Shown: piece after piece, positions 1-11,967 of the stretch
How the letters are laid out: each line of letters opens with the position of its first letter
How positions within the stretch are numbered: the stretch's first letter is position 1
Translations under genes and position numbers: made by a program
Notes under the pieces: generated by a model
The model's input: the letters and a program-made list of their open reading frames with translations, nothing else
Told to the model about the DNA's origin: nothing
Database searches by the model: none
Source: Salarias fasciatus
Taxonomy: Eukaryota; Chordata; Actinopteri; Blenniiformes; Blenniidae
DNA: 64,000 nucleotides
Direction of reading: 5' to 3'
Assembly: GCF_902148845.1 (NCBI RefSeq)
Contig: NC_043763.1
Span: 12,639,170 to 12,703,169 of the forward strand

Positions 1-1202
1 AATAGCAGTTTGTGCCGCCGATGGTGCACGGACGTGCAGATATTTTCTTGGCATCCTTCGAGCCTCCTTAGTGCCATCTGAGTGTCATTTAAACAACACA
101 TTGCTCACTGCGTCCACTGTGTCAACAACAGGTACCAACAGCAGACGGAGCTGTGCAGTGCAGAGCGTCAATACAGGGACTGGGAAAAACACAAAAACAC
201 ATCAGGACTCTCTTTGTATAACTGGTGGTCTTAGAATATATACATATGAGCACAAAGAGGCTCAAATCTATAGTAAACCAGATGTAAAACAACTCTATAA
301 ATCTGTCATCGCTGCTTCCTGCAGCTCATGCAGAACAATGTTCTCACAGTCTCTTGCAATCTTTGTAAGTGTCTGCGCATGATTATGCATTGTGTCTGTT
401 GCATTATTTATCCACTGTCGGTCTAGACTGTAGCTTTAAGGTACCATAATAAGATACTCCTTCAGCTGCGATCACGCCGCTCTCTGAGCTCCAGTCATAA
501 TGAAACAGTAAATTGACATCAATACCATATGGAATAAGTGGATTTCTGTCACGCTTGCGCTGCAGAAAGCCGCTATTGATGGCGGGGCACCTGTAATTGC
601 ATCGCTGGGTTCTAGATAATATCAGTCAAGGAGTCGAAAATAAATGGGTGTTCACCGAGTGTCTCTTGAGCTTTATAGTCAGACCTTAAGCGTGGGAGAC
701 ATGCAAGAGTATTTCCACGGTGAACTCACATCTGTACTTTCATTTTCAGGTGAGCCTGTGCTTCTTCTTTTTTTTTTTTTTTTTTTCCACAAGCCAGCAG
801 ATTGAAACTCCAGTCTGGTGTTACAGTCCTGTGATGCCTTGAAATGATCGCAAAACCTGAAATAGTGGGTGTCGTCAAATCTCTCAGAGTCTTTCCTGGT
901 CTGACTGGAAGTTTCAAAATCTCAGAGGTGCAAATAAAATGTGTCTCTTCAGGGAACACAGCAATGAGGCTGCAGTAATGAGAGGCTGTGCCACGAGTTT
1001 AACATAAATAATACAAGTGAAAACATCACGACAGGGCAAAACTGCTTAAAAAAAAAGCCCTGACTGCTCCACACAGCGGTCATCTGCATTGCCTCAAGCT
1101 CTTGGCTTTAATGATGCCTCCAGTTGTGCTGAAGAATTGTGGTCGGAGCTGCCAGAGCTGCTGCACAGTGATTTCTGCTTAGGCCTGCTTAATGTGAGAC
1201 AG

Positions 1203-1204
<2 letters not shown>

Positions 1205-1235
<31 letters not shown>
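1205..1235. repeat. (AC)n microsatellite
   Basis: About 15 uninterrupted AC units in noncoding DNA. Confidence 0.95.
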
Positions 1236-1239
<4 letters not shown>

Positions 1240-1765
1240 CACAATCAAGCTTTTTCCTTTCAGACATGAGTGTTTTCAGATAATTGAAACTGTATAGCAA
1301 CATTAACTGTTTATTGTAATCTAAGTCCCCATTGTGAAAGTTTGGCTCATGACGCATCCTTATGATCAATGCTCTCATCCTGACAATGGATGGAGTGACT
1401 CAGTGTATGTGGAAGGTGTTGTTTGGAGCGACAGATCCGCAGAAAGTGATCACGCAGCTCCGCAGTCCAGCTCAGACAAATCTTTTAGCTCATTGTTGAG
1501 GCTTTTAGAAGGCTCTGGTTTCCCTCTCTGCCCACTCTAATCCGCATCTTTTCTGGCGGCGGCTGATACCTAATGGAGTTCAGACAGTGTTTGCACAAAG
1601 CTGGTAAACACCACAGTGAAGCATATAGTGCGTTAAAGTGTCTGATATTTCCCCCTGGAGCCGGCGGAGACCAAAACAAAAGGACGGCAAATATTAGACT
1701 TGGATTTGTTGTGTCACCAGAAACTCGACTCCAAATCAACCTCGCTTCCGATCTGCTATTATTGA

Positions 1766-1778
1766 TAATTATGCAAAT
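1766..1778 (+). promoter_or_regulatory. POU/octamer-like motif
   Basis: TAATTATGCAAAT contains a perfect octamer (ATGCAAAT, 1771-1778) directly after a TAAT homeodomain core, the arrangement bound by POU-domain factors. It is a single short motif in noncoding DNA, so chance occurrence cannot be excluded. Confidence 0.25.
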
Positions 1779-2750
1779 GTTTGCTCAAGCATCATCCCTT
1801 TTTAATTTTCTTTCTTCTATTTTTGTGAAAACTTGTCGCTGCATTTGAGACTGAAACATCAGACAGTAAACAAGTTAAGCTGGTTATCCCAAACACTTTT
1901 TATACAGGGTGACATTAGAGGTTGGAGCATTAAAAATGTTTGCTTCAAAGAAAAAAACGGTCTTTAAACGTTGCTGTGACGATTATAACAAGCAGCTTGA
2001 TTTTCGCAATTAGTCTTAATTTTGGCCGAGAGCTTGCAGTGACGCAGCTGTCAGACATTCATTAAACATAAAAAGTTATATGAAAGTACACATATTTCTG
2101 CATATTTGAGTTTGACTCATTAAATGTTACTTGATTTGAGAAATGCTGCTTTAGTACATTAAGAAGTGAGCCTGTTCTAATCAGACTATATGCATTGAAT
2201 ATGTGTTGAAGTTTCAACATTTTGTCTTTTAATCAGGAACACTGAAGACTGTTTTGTCATATTTTTCAAAATTCAACCAACCATTCAGATTTATTGGTGA
2301 TCCTTTCAACAGTAATGTAAGAAATGTGTTTCATGTGGAGGAGACATAGGCATGGGTTATTATGGGTAATAATGAATTTCATATCCTAAATCTGTGTTTC
2401 CACATCTCTTCTAGTTCATATCCTCTTGATTAAATTCAGGGGAAAATGGCTGCACGACACAAAAAAAGTCCAAAGAAATGTTCTGGTTATAATCTATAAT
2501 GAATAAAATGACAAAAAAACTGCTAGTCCTGAATGCTTAAATTGCACAATCAGTGATTTATCTACAAGAAAAGTGTGGAGACTGGTAGAATTACTCGGTT
2601 TCAGGCTGATGAATCTGTATCAGGTATTGATACTGACACCCTGTCAAATCTTCTTTTTAGCTGTCTGTCTCTGACCCGCTCGCTGCGCCGCCTCTTGCTG
2701 TTCCTGCACTGCCTCCTGCTCCCTCGCTCTGCAGGTCTACACGCCGTTTG

Positions 2751-2785
2751 ATCGATAAACTAAGGCCGCTGTGGTTTTAATCGAT
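2751..2785. promoter_or_regulatory. Paired ATCGAT (ONECUT/CUX-type) sites with RUNX-like motif
   Basis: ATCGAT occurs at 2751-2756 (context TTGATCGATAAAC) and 2780-2785 (context TTTTAATCGATGG), 29 bp apart, with TGTGGTTT, a RUNX-type core, just before the second. ATCGAT with flanking A/T is the preferred ONECUT/CUX site. Seen: the motifs. Inferred: that they form an enhancer. Confidence 0.3.
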
Positions 2786-3159
2786 GGGGCTCGTCTCCCC
2801 GGGCCCCGTCAGTCAGCCAGTCTGTCATCCTGCCTCGCTCCGCGCCTGTTTGGGGTTTTTGTTTTTCTTTTTTAACCGTGGATTTTTTTTTTTTTAACTC
2901 TGCGATTCTTCCATCGCTCTTCTTCTCTCCTCCCCGCCTTGTTTCTTTTCACCCGAGCTAAAATTAGCCGCCCCCCCCCCCTCTCTCAGTCAGCAGCTAG
3001 ATCTGCACACACAGGTGCAACCTCACAGTGACACACATACTGTACTTCCGCTCCTTCGCCGTTCGTCCTTGACACCAGGCATTTTGGGATTAATGGCACT
3101 CCTCCCAAACGCAAGCTGTCTCCCTCGTTCCCCCCCCCTCTCCCCCTCTCTTCTTTTAT

Positions 3160-3545
3160 TCCAAACGGGAGGACTGCAGTTCCTTAATGAATTAATGGTA
3201 TGCTATAAATGCTACTGTGGCAGTGCAGCCAAACTCCATTAGCGGATAGCATTGGCACTGGCCGAACCGGGGGGCCTCCTCTCCCCTCAGTCGGGGAAAA
3301 AAATACAAGCGGTGCAGCCTTCTCCACTGGTTTATTTCACAGAGTGAGCAAGGAAATGTCACCTTTAGCGAAAATATGCACATAATTTCCCTCAAGAGAG
3401 CCACTTACGCAGCGGCACAAAGGAAGCGCATTAACCAACATCAAACACAATGCCATTCAACAGATCAAGAGCCTGATTAAATAGACACCCACAAAGCGGT
3501 CCCATGGTATCTTGTAGAGAAAGGGTTTTAATCAGGCTGCGCACA
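3160..3545. promoter_or_regulatory. Candidate conserved noncoding element with homeodomain motifs
   Basis: A block of mixed composition between low-complexity DNA. It holds a near-palindromic TTAATGAATTAATGG near 3184 and a perfect 12-bp inverted repeat, AGCCTGATTAAA at 3470-3481 and TTTAATCAGGCT at 3527-3538. No coding frame is recognisable. The dense TAAT/TGATTA cores suggest a developmental enhancer. This is inference without alignment. Confidence 0.35.
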
Positions 3546-3784
3546 CTGGAATTCGGCGGATACGCGGCTATTTGGCGATGAGTGTTTGACAGGATCAACA
3601 GATTACCGCTTTGAGCTTTTTATGAAATGTTCCGTCGTCCTCCTCCTCCGCCGGCCGCGACTGTCGACGGACGGACGCACGCCGGCCGGGACGCCCGAAG
3701 CCCTTCGCGGAGTTCGCGTGAGCGCTTCACGCGTGTCTTCTGATGTGCAGTCGAGCAGAAAATTCCCTGTTCGGCGCACAATGC

Positions 3785-3818
3785 ATGTGTGTGTGTGTGT
3801 GAGTGTGTGTGTGTGTGT
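3785..3818. repeat. (TG)n microsatellite
   Basis: TG run with one GA interruption, followed by a T run. Confidence 0.9.
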
Positions 3819-3969
3819 TTTTTTTACCACAGGTATTAATCTGCAAAGTTATCGAGGCAATTTTTAGACGCGGGCCTTTTCATTAGCAGACTGTGGAGGC
3901 TCGATTTATAAATTTTGTCTCAGTCTCACACATTCGGTCACGCTGCTGCTTCACTGTGCTCACACCTGC

Positions 3970-3991
3970 AAAACACACACACACACACACG
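3970..3991. repeat. (AC)n microsatellite
   Basis: Short AC run in noncoding DNA. Confidence 0.85.
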
Positions 3992-5859
3992 GAGAGCCGA
4001 CAGAATGGGTTTATCAGGAAAGCTTTGTTGGATCTGATTCTGAATGTGACGCCGCTCCTTGGTGTTCACACTGATGAAAGGTGGAACAAGCAGCACATTT
4101 CTTCCCTCTGCGTCAGTGTGTGTCACTTGATGCAAAGAAATGAAATGTTGCATTCATATCAACAGAACACACGTAACCAACATTTATTATTTGACAATAT
4201 TAAAGTATTGCAGAGGTCTATAGCCTTTATGACCAAAACAGAAATTTTCTGCCAAATTTTCAGCAAAAAGAAACAGTTTGAAGCCATAAAACCTCATAGA
4301 TTCAAATATAAAGAGAATATGTTTCATAACAATCCAAAACTGATTATTTACATTGCAATATATTACAATTACAGTCCTCTGCATGTATTTCTATTCATAA
4401 TTGTTGCTATTTTTAGTCTTCCAAGGCCATTTCCAGCTGATTTCAACCATTTGAGTTGTTTAAGCAAGTATCTTTGGACCAGTCCTTACCTTTCTTTCCC
4501 AATATTTTAACAATTACAAACTCTTTAAATGGTTTCAAGTATTTTTCTGTAATTTCAGTGCTTATTAGTTGTTTTGCATTAAGTTTAATTTAATGTCCTT
4601 TTCTGCCTCTGCATTAAATCCATCCTTTTCACAGTTAATCTGCCACTGTGGGTTTCTGGGGGGCAGGTGGAGGTCAAGAGTCAGCTGTGGGACCGCCACC
4701 ACCAATCAAGTTCTCTCCATATACAGTAAAAAACATACCAAAACAGTGAAAACAAATATCTGTCCATATTACCGGGGCGTTTCAGATATGAATCCCTGTC
4801 TGATGTGCTTTAATTTTAAACAGAAAAAAAAACTTTATTTACATGTGATTACATTCGATACAGACCCTTGGTTTAATAGTATCAACTCATGATATCAGTG
4901 TCTCTACATTCAGTTCTGTTGCATTTGTATCTTCTTACTCTGTAAACTGGAGCTGGGAAATTCCCCATTTGGCTCTCAGGATTAGAGAGTATCAGTGAAT
5001 GAGTGAGGAACAACAACTAGCAAGATGTTTAGCAAACTTTATGAATAACAGAACATCACTATTAAAAAAACATAACTGGATATTATTCATGTAAAATGTT
5101 GTGTTTTTACTGAATTTGTAGCAAATTCTGTGGGATTTAAAATCTTTTACAATCTCCGTCTGTGTCCAGTCTCAGTGAAGCTAAATGGCCGCAGCCTTTA
5201 GGTATAACTGATAAACTGTGACACTGGGCTTTTACTTTAAACTCCTCTTTAGGAAACATAATTCCAAATGTAAAGTAAAGCTTATATAGTCTATAGTCCG
5301 TCCAAAAAAAATAAATATTTAGTGATTTTCAGTCACCACAGTGTTCTAACAACAGCCGTCACGTCCTCCTGGGACCTCAGGGAAAAGGTGTCGTTCAGTT
5401 TCTCCGTTTCTGTGATTTCCTTTGGATGAGAGATCCAGTACTCCTTTATAACTCACGGCATATTACAGGAAAGCCGAGGTTGCCTTATTCAGAGGACGAC
5501 GGGATTAGATGGCATAATTACACGTGGAAAAGAGAGCTGGCTGTTGACACTGCACAAGCTGATGGGTGAAATCACATGGAACCGAAAATATAACGTACAG
5601 GTAGCGATACCTGTGGGTGTGCTTGAGGCTTTGTGTGAACCTGCGGGCGTGAGCGCTCCTCATCACCATCAATCCATACCGTGATTGACCAAACGCCACT
5701 GTACGTGCGAGGAAGCATCTGTGCCTCACTGTACAAGAGATTGGAAATACTGTGGTCTTGGCTTAGCAGCTAATCATCAGGCTTAACCCTCCTCTGTGCT
5801 CGTGGCCCGCACTGCATTGACCCAATTCCCAGGACTTAAGTTACCAGAAGTCTCTGTGT

Positions 5860-6080
5860 GAGACTACATGCGCCCTGAAGCCCTCCGCTACCCCTCGCAC
5901 GTCTCTTTGACTCGGCGTGCGCAAAAACCCGCCGACGCCGTGGCGTGGGAATATCCGCAGAGCCAGAAAAGATTGCATTCGCTCGCAATAACACGTCTCG
6001 CTGGACAAAAGCTTCTGCGGAGGGGGATCCATCGCAGCAGATGCAGCCGACTTGCACTCGTCAACACATTTTTTTATGCT
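5860..6080. promoter_or_regulatory. GC/CpG-rich noncoding block
   Basis: CpG-dense sequence surrounded by AT-rich DNA and open in several frames on both strands, but with no recognisable peptide. Composition suggests a small CpG island or a constrained element. No TATA box or clear splice donor was identified. Confidence 0.25.
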
Positions 6081-6397
6081 CACCCGTGCGCCGTGCCCAG
6101 TTCAGAGTTGTTTGTCCTCGCTGTAGAACAAACCCAAATGCTTTATTAATTCTGCACCGAGAGTTCACTTTTTTTCTTTTTTCTTCCTACCCATTGACTG
6201 CAGCAAATGTGGTCACACAAGGTCAGTCACTGGAATGAGAGACTGCTACAGCCTCAACGTTTAATGAAATCACTGCAAACAAACTCACTAAGCAGCAGAT
6301 TCATCGGTCAGGTTCAGTCAAAACAAGGCACATCTCACATCGACCTGGAAACGCCAACATGTTAGAGTTATTCAGATTGTTTAGCCCTTTTCAAGCA

Positions 6398-6464
6398 GGT
6401 GATATATCTATATATCTACATCTATATATCTATATAAATATATACTGTATATATAGATATATAG
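6398..6464. repeat. Imperfect (TATA/GATA)n with hairpin potential
   Basis: AT-rich simple repeat. Arms CTATATATCTATATA (from 6422) and TATATAGATATATAG (ending 6464) are reverse complements around a short centre, so the single strand can fold into a long hairpin. Confidence 0.7.
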
Positions 6465-7039
6465 TCAAAGCCAAAGTTAATAACAAAAATGACGATTGCA
6501 AAAAAGGATGGTGACATCTTAAAAAAAAAAATGAAATGAGAATAGTATCCAATGCTCTATGTTTTAGTGTTAATAAATAAGATATTTAATTGAATGTATC
6601 AGTGTTTCTTCATTCTGAGTTGTTGTTAACTGTTACAAAAACCAAAATAAGAAACATGTCTTAAAATAGCCTTTAAAAACAGCCAATGGTGAAAATATTC
6701 GATTAAATAACGTTTAGATGTCTTATAATGGTTAAGAAAAGCATACCTTGAATAATTATAGATTGTTGTGAATAGCAGTTACACAAAAACAAAACATCTG
6801 GTCATGCTTTGAAGATGAGCGAAATGTATAATCTCGATCTAGATCAAGATGTAGATATAGATAAAAATAGATGCCAAAATGTTATTTCAGTTGGAATTTA
6901 AAAGAATTGAAGGATTGATTCCGAAACTGCCATCATCATGCTGGCTCTATGCAACATTTACAGCTTCTGTAATTAGGCTTCTAAAGTGTATTGACGTTCA
7001 GTATTAGTGCGACCTGGGGAGCACCGGGTTGCTCCGTCT

Positions 7040-7365
7040 GGCCGCTCCATAAGGGTCCTGCTAATACCTCAGCCTGGCAAACCAGGACCACATGGGTAAC
7101 TGTCTAATAACACCAGGCTGGAGACATTTACATTCCAGCACAGGCCACGGAGCAGTTGGGCTTAAAAAAAAAAAAAAAGGCAACATAATGTATTCAGGTA
7201 TTTCTTTTTTTCATTTTTTTCAAGCAAGCCTATTCTTAGCCGCCATAAAGGCCCTGACCTGACTGAAGCAGTAATTACAGACTGGTGGAGTGTGCTGCCG
7301 AAGCCTGCCTGCAGTGACAGATGGTGACAGGGTTGGTAGTTTTGGATTGACTCCATCGGTTTCTA
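7040..7365. promoter_or_regulatory. Candidate conserved noncoding element
   Basis: A GC-balanced unique block flanked by A/T runs, containing a TAATTAC homeodomain core near 7270. Not coding in any frame I can recognise. Proposed as regulatory only from its complexity and motif content. Confidence 0.25.
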
Positions 7366-9471
7366 CAGGGAAGATCAACCAGCGCGGCTTTATTCCACCT
7401 TTCTTTTTATATATATTTATATAATACCACTTGACCCAGGTCTGTTGACAACACAGATGGTTAAAAGCAACAACTACAAGGGAATTCCACTCCAGACTGC
7501 ACGTGATGCTGCAACCAAACAGCTGGGATTACAGAGGACCGGCCATTAGCTTTCATCCTCTGTCTAAAAATACTCCTAAATATTCTTTAAAAAGGACGTG
7601 TGAAGATAGATGAGTTTAATTTAAAAGTAATTTCTTCTATTTGTGCAAAATATTAGAGCGAAACCCTTCATTATGCAAAAGACCAAGAAAATACAGTTTA
7701 ATTTAGTCAATAATAAAGACTATCGATCTTTCAATGAACTAATACTGTCAGAGGGACTCAAACACTGCAGCGCTGATCTGCTCCAGTACTGAGGTACACC
7801 CTCCACAGTTTACAGTTCAGTTTTGGGGGATTTGTGACCCTCCAAATCTGACGCAGGGGTTGTAAAACCCAGCTGAAAACAAAATATGAGCTACGTAGGG
7901 GATTCTTGGTTTAATTTAAGACTTTGTTATATATTACAATGAATCTGAAATTAATAGGTGTTATTTTTAACTGACTTTAGGGTCCATAGAAAAATAAAGT
8001 ATGTTGCTGAGGGACAGTGGTGCAAAGCTTTTATTGTTTTTCCAACATCGTGCTGCTATACTGACCTATGCTACTGTGCTATGGCTAATTTTGTAGTTTG
8101 TAATTGCGCTTATGACTTCAGACAATATACTTTATATTAAATGTTTCCTTAATTCTTTTTTTTTTTTTTTTTTTTGCACGAGGATTTATTCTCATAAATA
8201 TCAAGGTTGATGCCATATGTGGACCTGAGGTTACCTGCATAATCTCCAGAAACACCCGGCTGACAACAATAAACAACCACTTTGAAAAATGCACCGCTGA
8301 AAAGCCATGTTCTATTCAGGAAAACAGGTACTTCATTTTTAGACAGCTTGATTCATTGACAAATGGCAGCCATCCAACACTACTATTACACACAGGCTTC
8401 AAACCATGGATGAAAAGAAATCCCAAAAAAAGCAAATAGAGTTTGTTGTTTTTTCTTCCAGCCAGCAACCATCCTGTCAGGAGCATTTTTTCAACAGTCT
8501 CTGAGAACTGTCATATCTGTGAATATTCATGGTACTGTCAGGCCCCTTTCCCTCCTTCTGAGTAAAATTAGGCACAGATCTGGGCATCGGGCGGTATAGC
8601 GGTGAGCATCTCACACCGGCCTCGTGTGGGATGATCTGCTGGGTACATACGTAGATGCACAAATCACCATGAGAATTGCGCGTCAGCATCCAGTTCCAGC
8701 CTCTTCAACACCACCTCGAGGACCGCCGCTCGCATCATTACATCTCTCTGGCTCCGCTCGTTACTGAATATTGAGTCATCTCATTGTCTTGCCTCAGCAG
8801 AGGGTAGTGTTCTTATGCAACTGTTCTCAAGACCGATAAACGGGGCAGGACGTCCACACTCCCCCACAGGTCTATTTATCCCTCCAACACATGCAGGATT
8901 CCACACGATCTGCATCTCAATGCCGCTCTTCAGACCCTCACTCACTGGATTTTCTGCCATACATCTCTCCTTTCTCCTCCCCTGCTCGCTTCTGTCAGAC
9001 CCTGCAACCCACGCACGCACACACACCCATGACTAGCAGTGTTCCATGCATACAGGAAGTTGAGTCACACACGTATTGCGCGCATAGAGAGGGTCCTAAA
9101 TGATTCACAGCTGCTTATGCATGTCATGATGGCTCTGCTCTTTTTCCTCCAATCGTGAATCCCACAACAAGCAGCCCATCGGACACGGAGAAGCAGGGAT
9201 CCAGATGGAGGATTAACCATGGCATTTGCCTCAGAAATCGGACTTTATGCGTCACGCTGGCGTCATTATTGGTATATAGTGTAACGTTGACGCGCATCTC
9301 CGCCTCGGCTGTAGTCAGGAAGGGGTGGCGGGGAGAGAGGGCTTGCCGTCGGTCCGCAGATTGGTGCGCAACGCCATTACAGACCACCCTACTCCGCTCG
9401 GTTCATTCATAAATACCAGAGGATCGCCATCTCGCAGCGGTGCCATCATTTCACAGTCGCAGAGATCCCCC

Positions 9472-9474
<3 letters not shown>

Positions 9475-9545
<71 letters not shown>
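9475..9545. repeat. (AC)n microsatellite
   Basis: About 35 uninterrupted AC units; alternating purine-pyrimidine DNA that can adopt Z-form. Confidence 0.97.
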
Positions 9546-9549
<4 letters not shown>

Positions 9550-9963
9550 CCGCCCCGACCCCCCCTCTACCCCCCCCCCCCCCTTTACTCCTCAAAGCAA
9601 TATGATAATCCTGACACCCTCACATCTCCGCTCCCTCTCTCTCCCTCTCTTTCTCGCCCTCTCTCTATCCTGCTGACTGCCAATATGGCTGTGCGGGCAC
9701 GGGCTGCATACAATCCACACGACCGCGCGCACAGGAAAAAAAAAAAAAAAATGTGAGTCGTGATATGAGCCGGTGTGGACGAATCTAACACACCAGCAAC
9801 GAGACGGTTACGATCACCGAGAGACGCCGTCCCGTGTTTGGACGTCGACGGCATACATGGTGTGCGCGCGGCAGCCCATCCAGGCGAGGAAGGAGCGCGG
9901 CTATACGCCACCGAACACCAACATCTCATCTCCATGTTTAAGACGCGAGCGCGAGCAGCAGCA

Positions 9964-9964
<1 letters not shown>

Positions 9965-10010
<46 letters not shown>
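9965..10010. repeat. Poly-C run of 46
   Basis: Forty-six consecutive C residues, so the minus strand is G46, able to form stacked G-quadruplexes. A shorter C14 run lies at 9571-9584. The exact length in an assembly is unreliable for such homopolymers. Confidence 0.9.
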
Positions 10011-10156
10011 TACCTGGTCGTGAAGTACAGCTCCGCTTCAGGCTCGTCCTCGGTTCAGATGGATGAAAGACAAACGCCGAAAGCGTCTTAAAGCATTTTA
10101 CGCGGTTCATGTAGAGCTCATGTCGTCCGATTCCCAACACCACCACAGCAGACACT

Positions 10157-10222
10157 CTCTCTCTCTATCTGTCTCTCTCCCCACCTCTCTCTCTCTCTCC
10201 CTCTCTCTCTCTCTCGCTCTTT
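10157..10222. repeat. (CT)n-rich polypyrimidine tract
   Basis: Nearly pure pyrimidine strand dominated by CT units with few interruptions; a potential triplex (H-DNA) former. Confidence 0.85.
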
Positions 10223-10830
10223 CTCGCAGATAGGACGTGGGAGGTGCTATGCCCTCTCCCTTTTCTGTCCACACTTGATTTTCCTTCAGTACATACACTT
10301 CCGAGTGTATGTCAGGCAAAAATAATATTTTTTACATATCATCTGAGGAAAAAAAACGTGCTATGAAAGATTGAGCTGTGGAGATCAAATATAAAAAAAA
10401 AGAAATGGGTTGTCAATAAGTGGATATAGAAATCGGCAATATATTAACTCAAAGTGATGCCCAAAAAATACAGTTTTTTTTAAGTAGGCAGAAACTGATA
10501 GTCCATAAGAAAGAAATCTCATAAAAGTAACTTGACAGAAAAAAAAGAAGATTGAGGATCATACTGACAGCCAGGTGTGCTGTGGCCAGCGGATATCCCC
10601 AGGGTGATGGCAGATTTGGGTTATCCCTGTCTTCATTTCCCCTGAAGCCAAAGGACCACGATTAACACATATTAGCCTATATAATTAAATGTAAAGCAAA
10701 AATTGGATTCCTTTGCAGGTACGTATTTAACTCGTGGTTTATTGTAGTATTGATGAGCTCATATTTTCAGTGTGGAATCTCCACCAGAATTACTGTTAAA
10801 ATAAATCAGAGCTGCTGTGTGGAATCCAGG

Positions 10831-10851
10831 ATCAGCACCACGGACAGCGAC
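10831..10851 (+). promoter_or_regulatory. RE1/NRSE-like site 1 (REST-binding)
   Basis: Matches the 21-bp RE1 consensus as I remember it at 19 of 21 positions. The left half reads TCAGCACC and the right half GGACAGCG, at canonical spacing. REST/NRSF binds such sites to silence neuronal genes outside neurons. The match is too long to expect by chance in 64 kb. Confidence 0.75.
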
Positions 10852-10861
10852 CACGTGTAGT

Positions 10862-10882
10862 TTCAGCACCGTGGAGAGAGCC
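10862..10882 (+). promoter_or_regulatory. RE1/NRSE-like site 2 (REST-binding)
   Basis: Matches the RE1 consensus at 17 of 21 positions. The left half TTCAGCACC is perfect; the right half GGAGAGAGCC is weaker than in site 1. It has the same orientation as site 1 and starts 31 bp later, about three helical turns, so both would face the same side of the DNA. Confidence 0.6.
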
Positions 10883-11940
10883 ACGAACACGTGAATGTTA
10901 CGTACGCGGCATATGGCCTTCGTGATACACAATAAAGCAAAACAGCATGCAAGCAGATGACAAGATGAATGACGTGATGACAGATAAAGGTCGATAACAC
11001 GAAAAGCATCGCTTCCGATCATAATGGAATCACGCATGGATTCTGATTTAATTGCCAGAACGGATCAGAAAATGTCATCCACTTTGGTTAATACCACAAT
11101 CACACGTGAATAAGCCTCTCCCTGGTGCTAATGTAGGCCCCTGGCCAAGTCAGACCAAGCCTTGCTGTGTGAGCTGTGCTGTCTGTACGTGACGGTCTCA
11201 CTGTATGACTCACCAACTCTCCGCTCGCACAGCCGCAGGTTTGTCCCCCTCTACCGGCGAGCGGCGGAACTGCAGGGGATGTTAAACATGCAAGTGAAGA
11301 CTCCTTCCATAGATGGGAGATGAGGAGGGGGAGATAATAAAGAGTCGTGCAGGAGGAATACACGCGGATGAAGGACAAATCCACACAAAAGAATAAAACA
11401 TGTTACAATTTGGAGAACAGTATCAAGGCAAAGAATGAATATTCAACCAATATATAAAAAAGGCAACATTTGATTTTTTTTTCCAATCAATCATATCCTT
11501 TCCTTTATTTCATATGCTTATTAGTAGAATTATTATTGATGTTATTTCTTCTGAAGGGTTTTTTTTTTATGAGGATTATCTGGTGTTCAATGCCCTGATA
11601 TTAAAAAAGGGAGACAAAAGAATCGGCAAAATTGTTCTGCATACTATAATTACAGTACAGACACGAGTCCTGTTGAAGAGGGAGCACTGACTCAACTTAA
11701 GTACTCAGTAAATACCAAAGTTCAAGGCAGGCTACAATATTTATAGGCACAGTTCTGTCTAATGCTTCTGTTCTTTGCCCTTTAAAAAAAACTTCTTTAA
11801 AGTAAGATAATGGAGGCAGAATGTCTTTGCTGCGTCATCAGTGTTACCTGGTTCACTTTCAGTTATGTCTCCACATATCAGTAGTACTGCAGTCAGTATT
11901 CTTCTTATCCCGCTCTGTCAGCTTAAGTATTTTACATTGT

Positions 11941-11967
11941 GGGGGGGGGGGGGGGGGGGGGGGGGGG
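11941..11967. repeat. Poly-G run of 27
   Basis: Twenty-seven consecutive G residues in AT-rich noncoding DNA, with G-quadruplex potential on the plus strand. Confidence 0.95.

Larger units (their letters stand above)
1..9050. other. Noncoding intergenic or long-intron DNA
   Basis: No open frame in this stretch resembles a known protein and none joins to others through plausible splice sites. It consists of AT-rich unique DNA, short CA/TG and A/T runs, and several GC-richer blocks that look like constrained regulatory DNA (2.68-2.83, 3.16-3.55, 5.86-6.08, 7.04-7.37 and 8.2-8.35 kb). It could be the flank, or a long first intron, of a gene lying to the left. Confidence 0.6.
9050..10330. promoter_or_regulatory. 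GC-rich promoter-like block with non-B-DNA repeats
   Basis: CpG-rich DNA spanning an (AC)n tract, two poly-C runs and a (CT)n tract, in an otherwise AT-rich intergenic region. Several frames stay open on both strands but encode nothing recognisable. The plus strand has an acceptor-like CT tract ending in CGCAG near 10,230. Composition and the REST-site pair 0.5 kb to the right suggest a transcription start for an unannotated, possibly neuronal, transcript; its direction cannot be decided from sequence. Confidence 0.3.

Noticed and set aside
9325-10066. Frames with poly-His/Thr and poly-Pro stretches
   Set aside because: Produced by AC and poly-C repeats; the flanking residues match nothing known.
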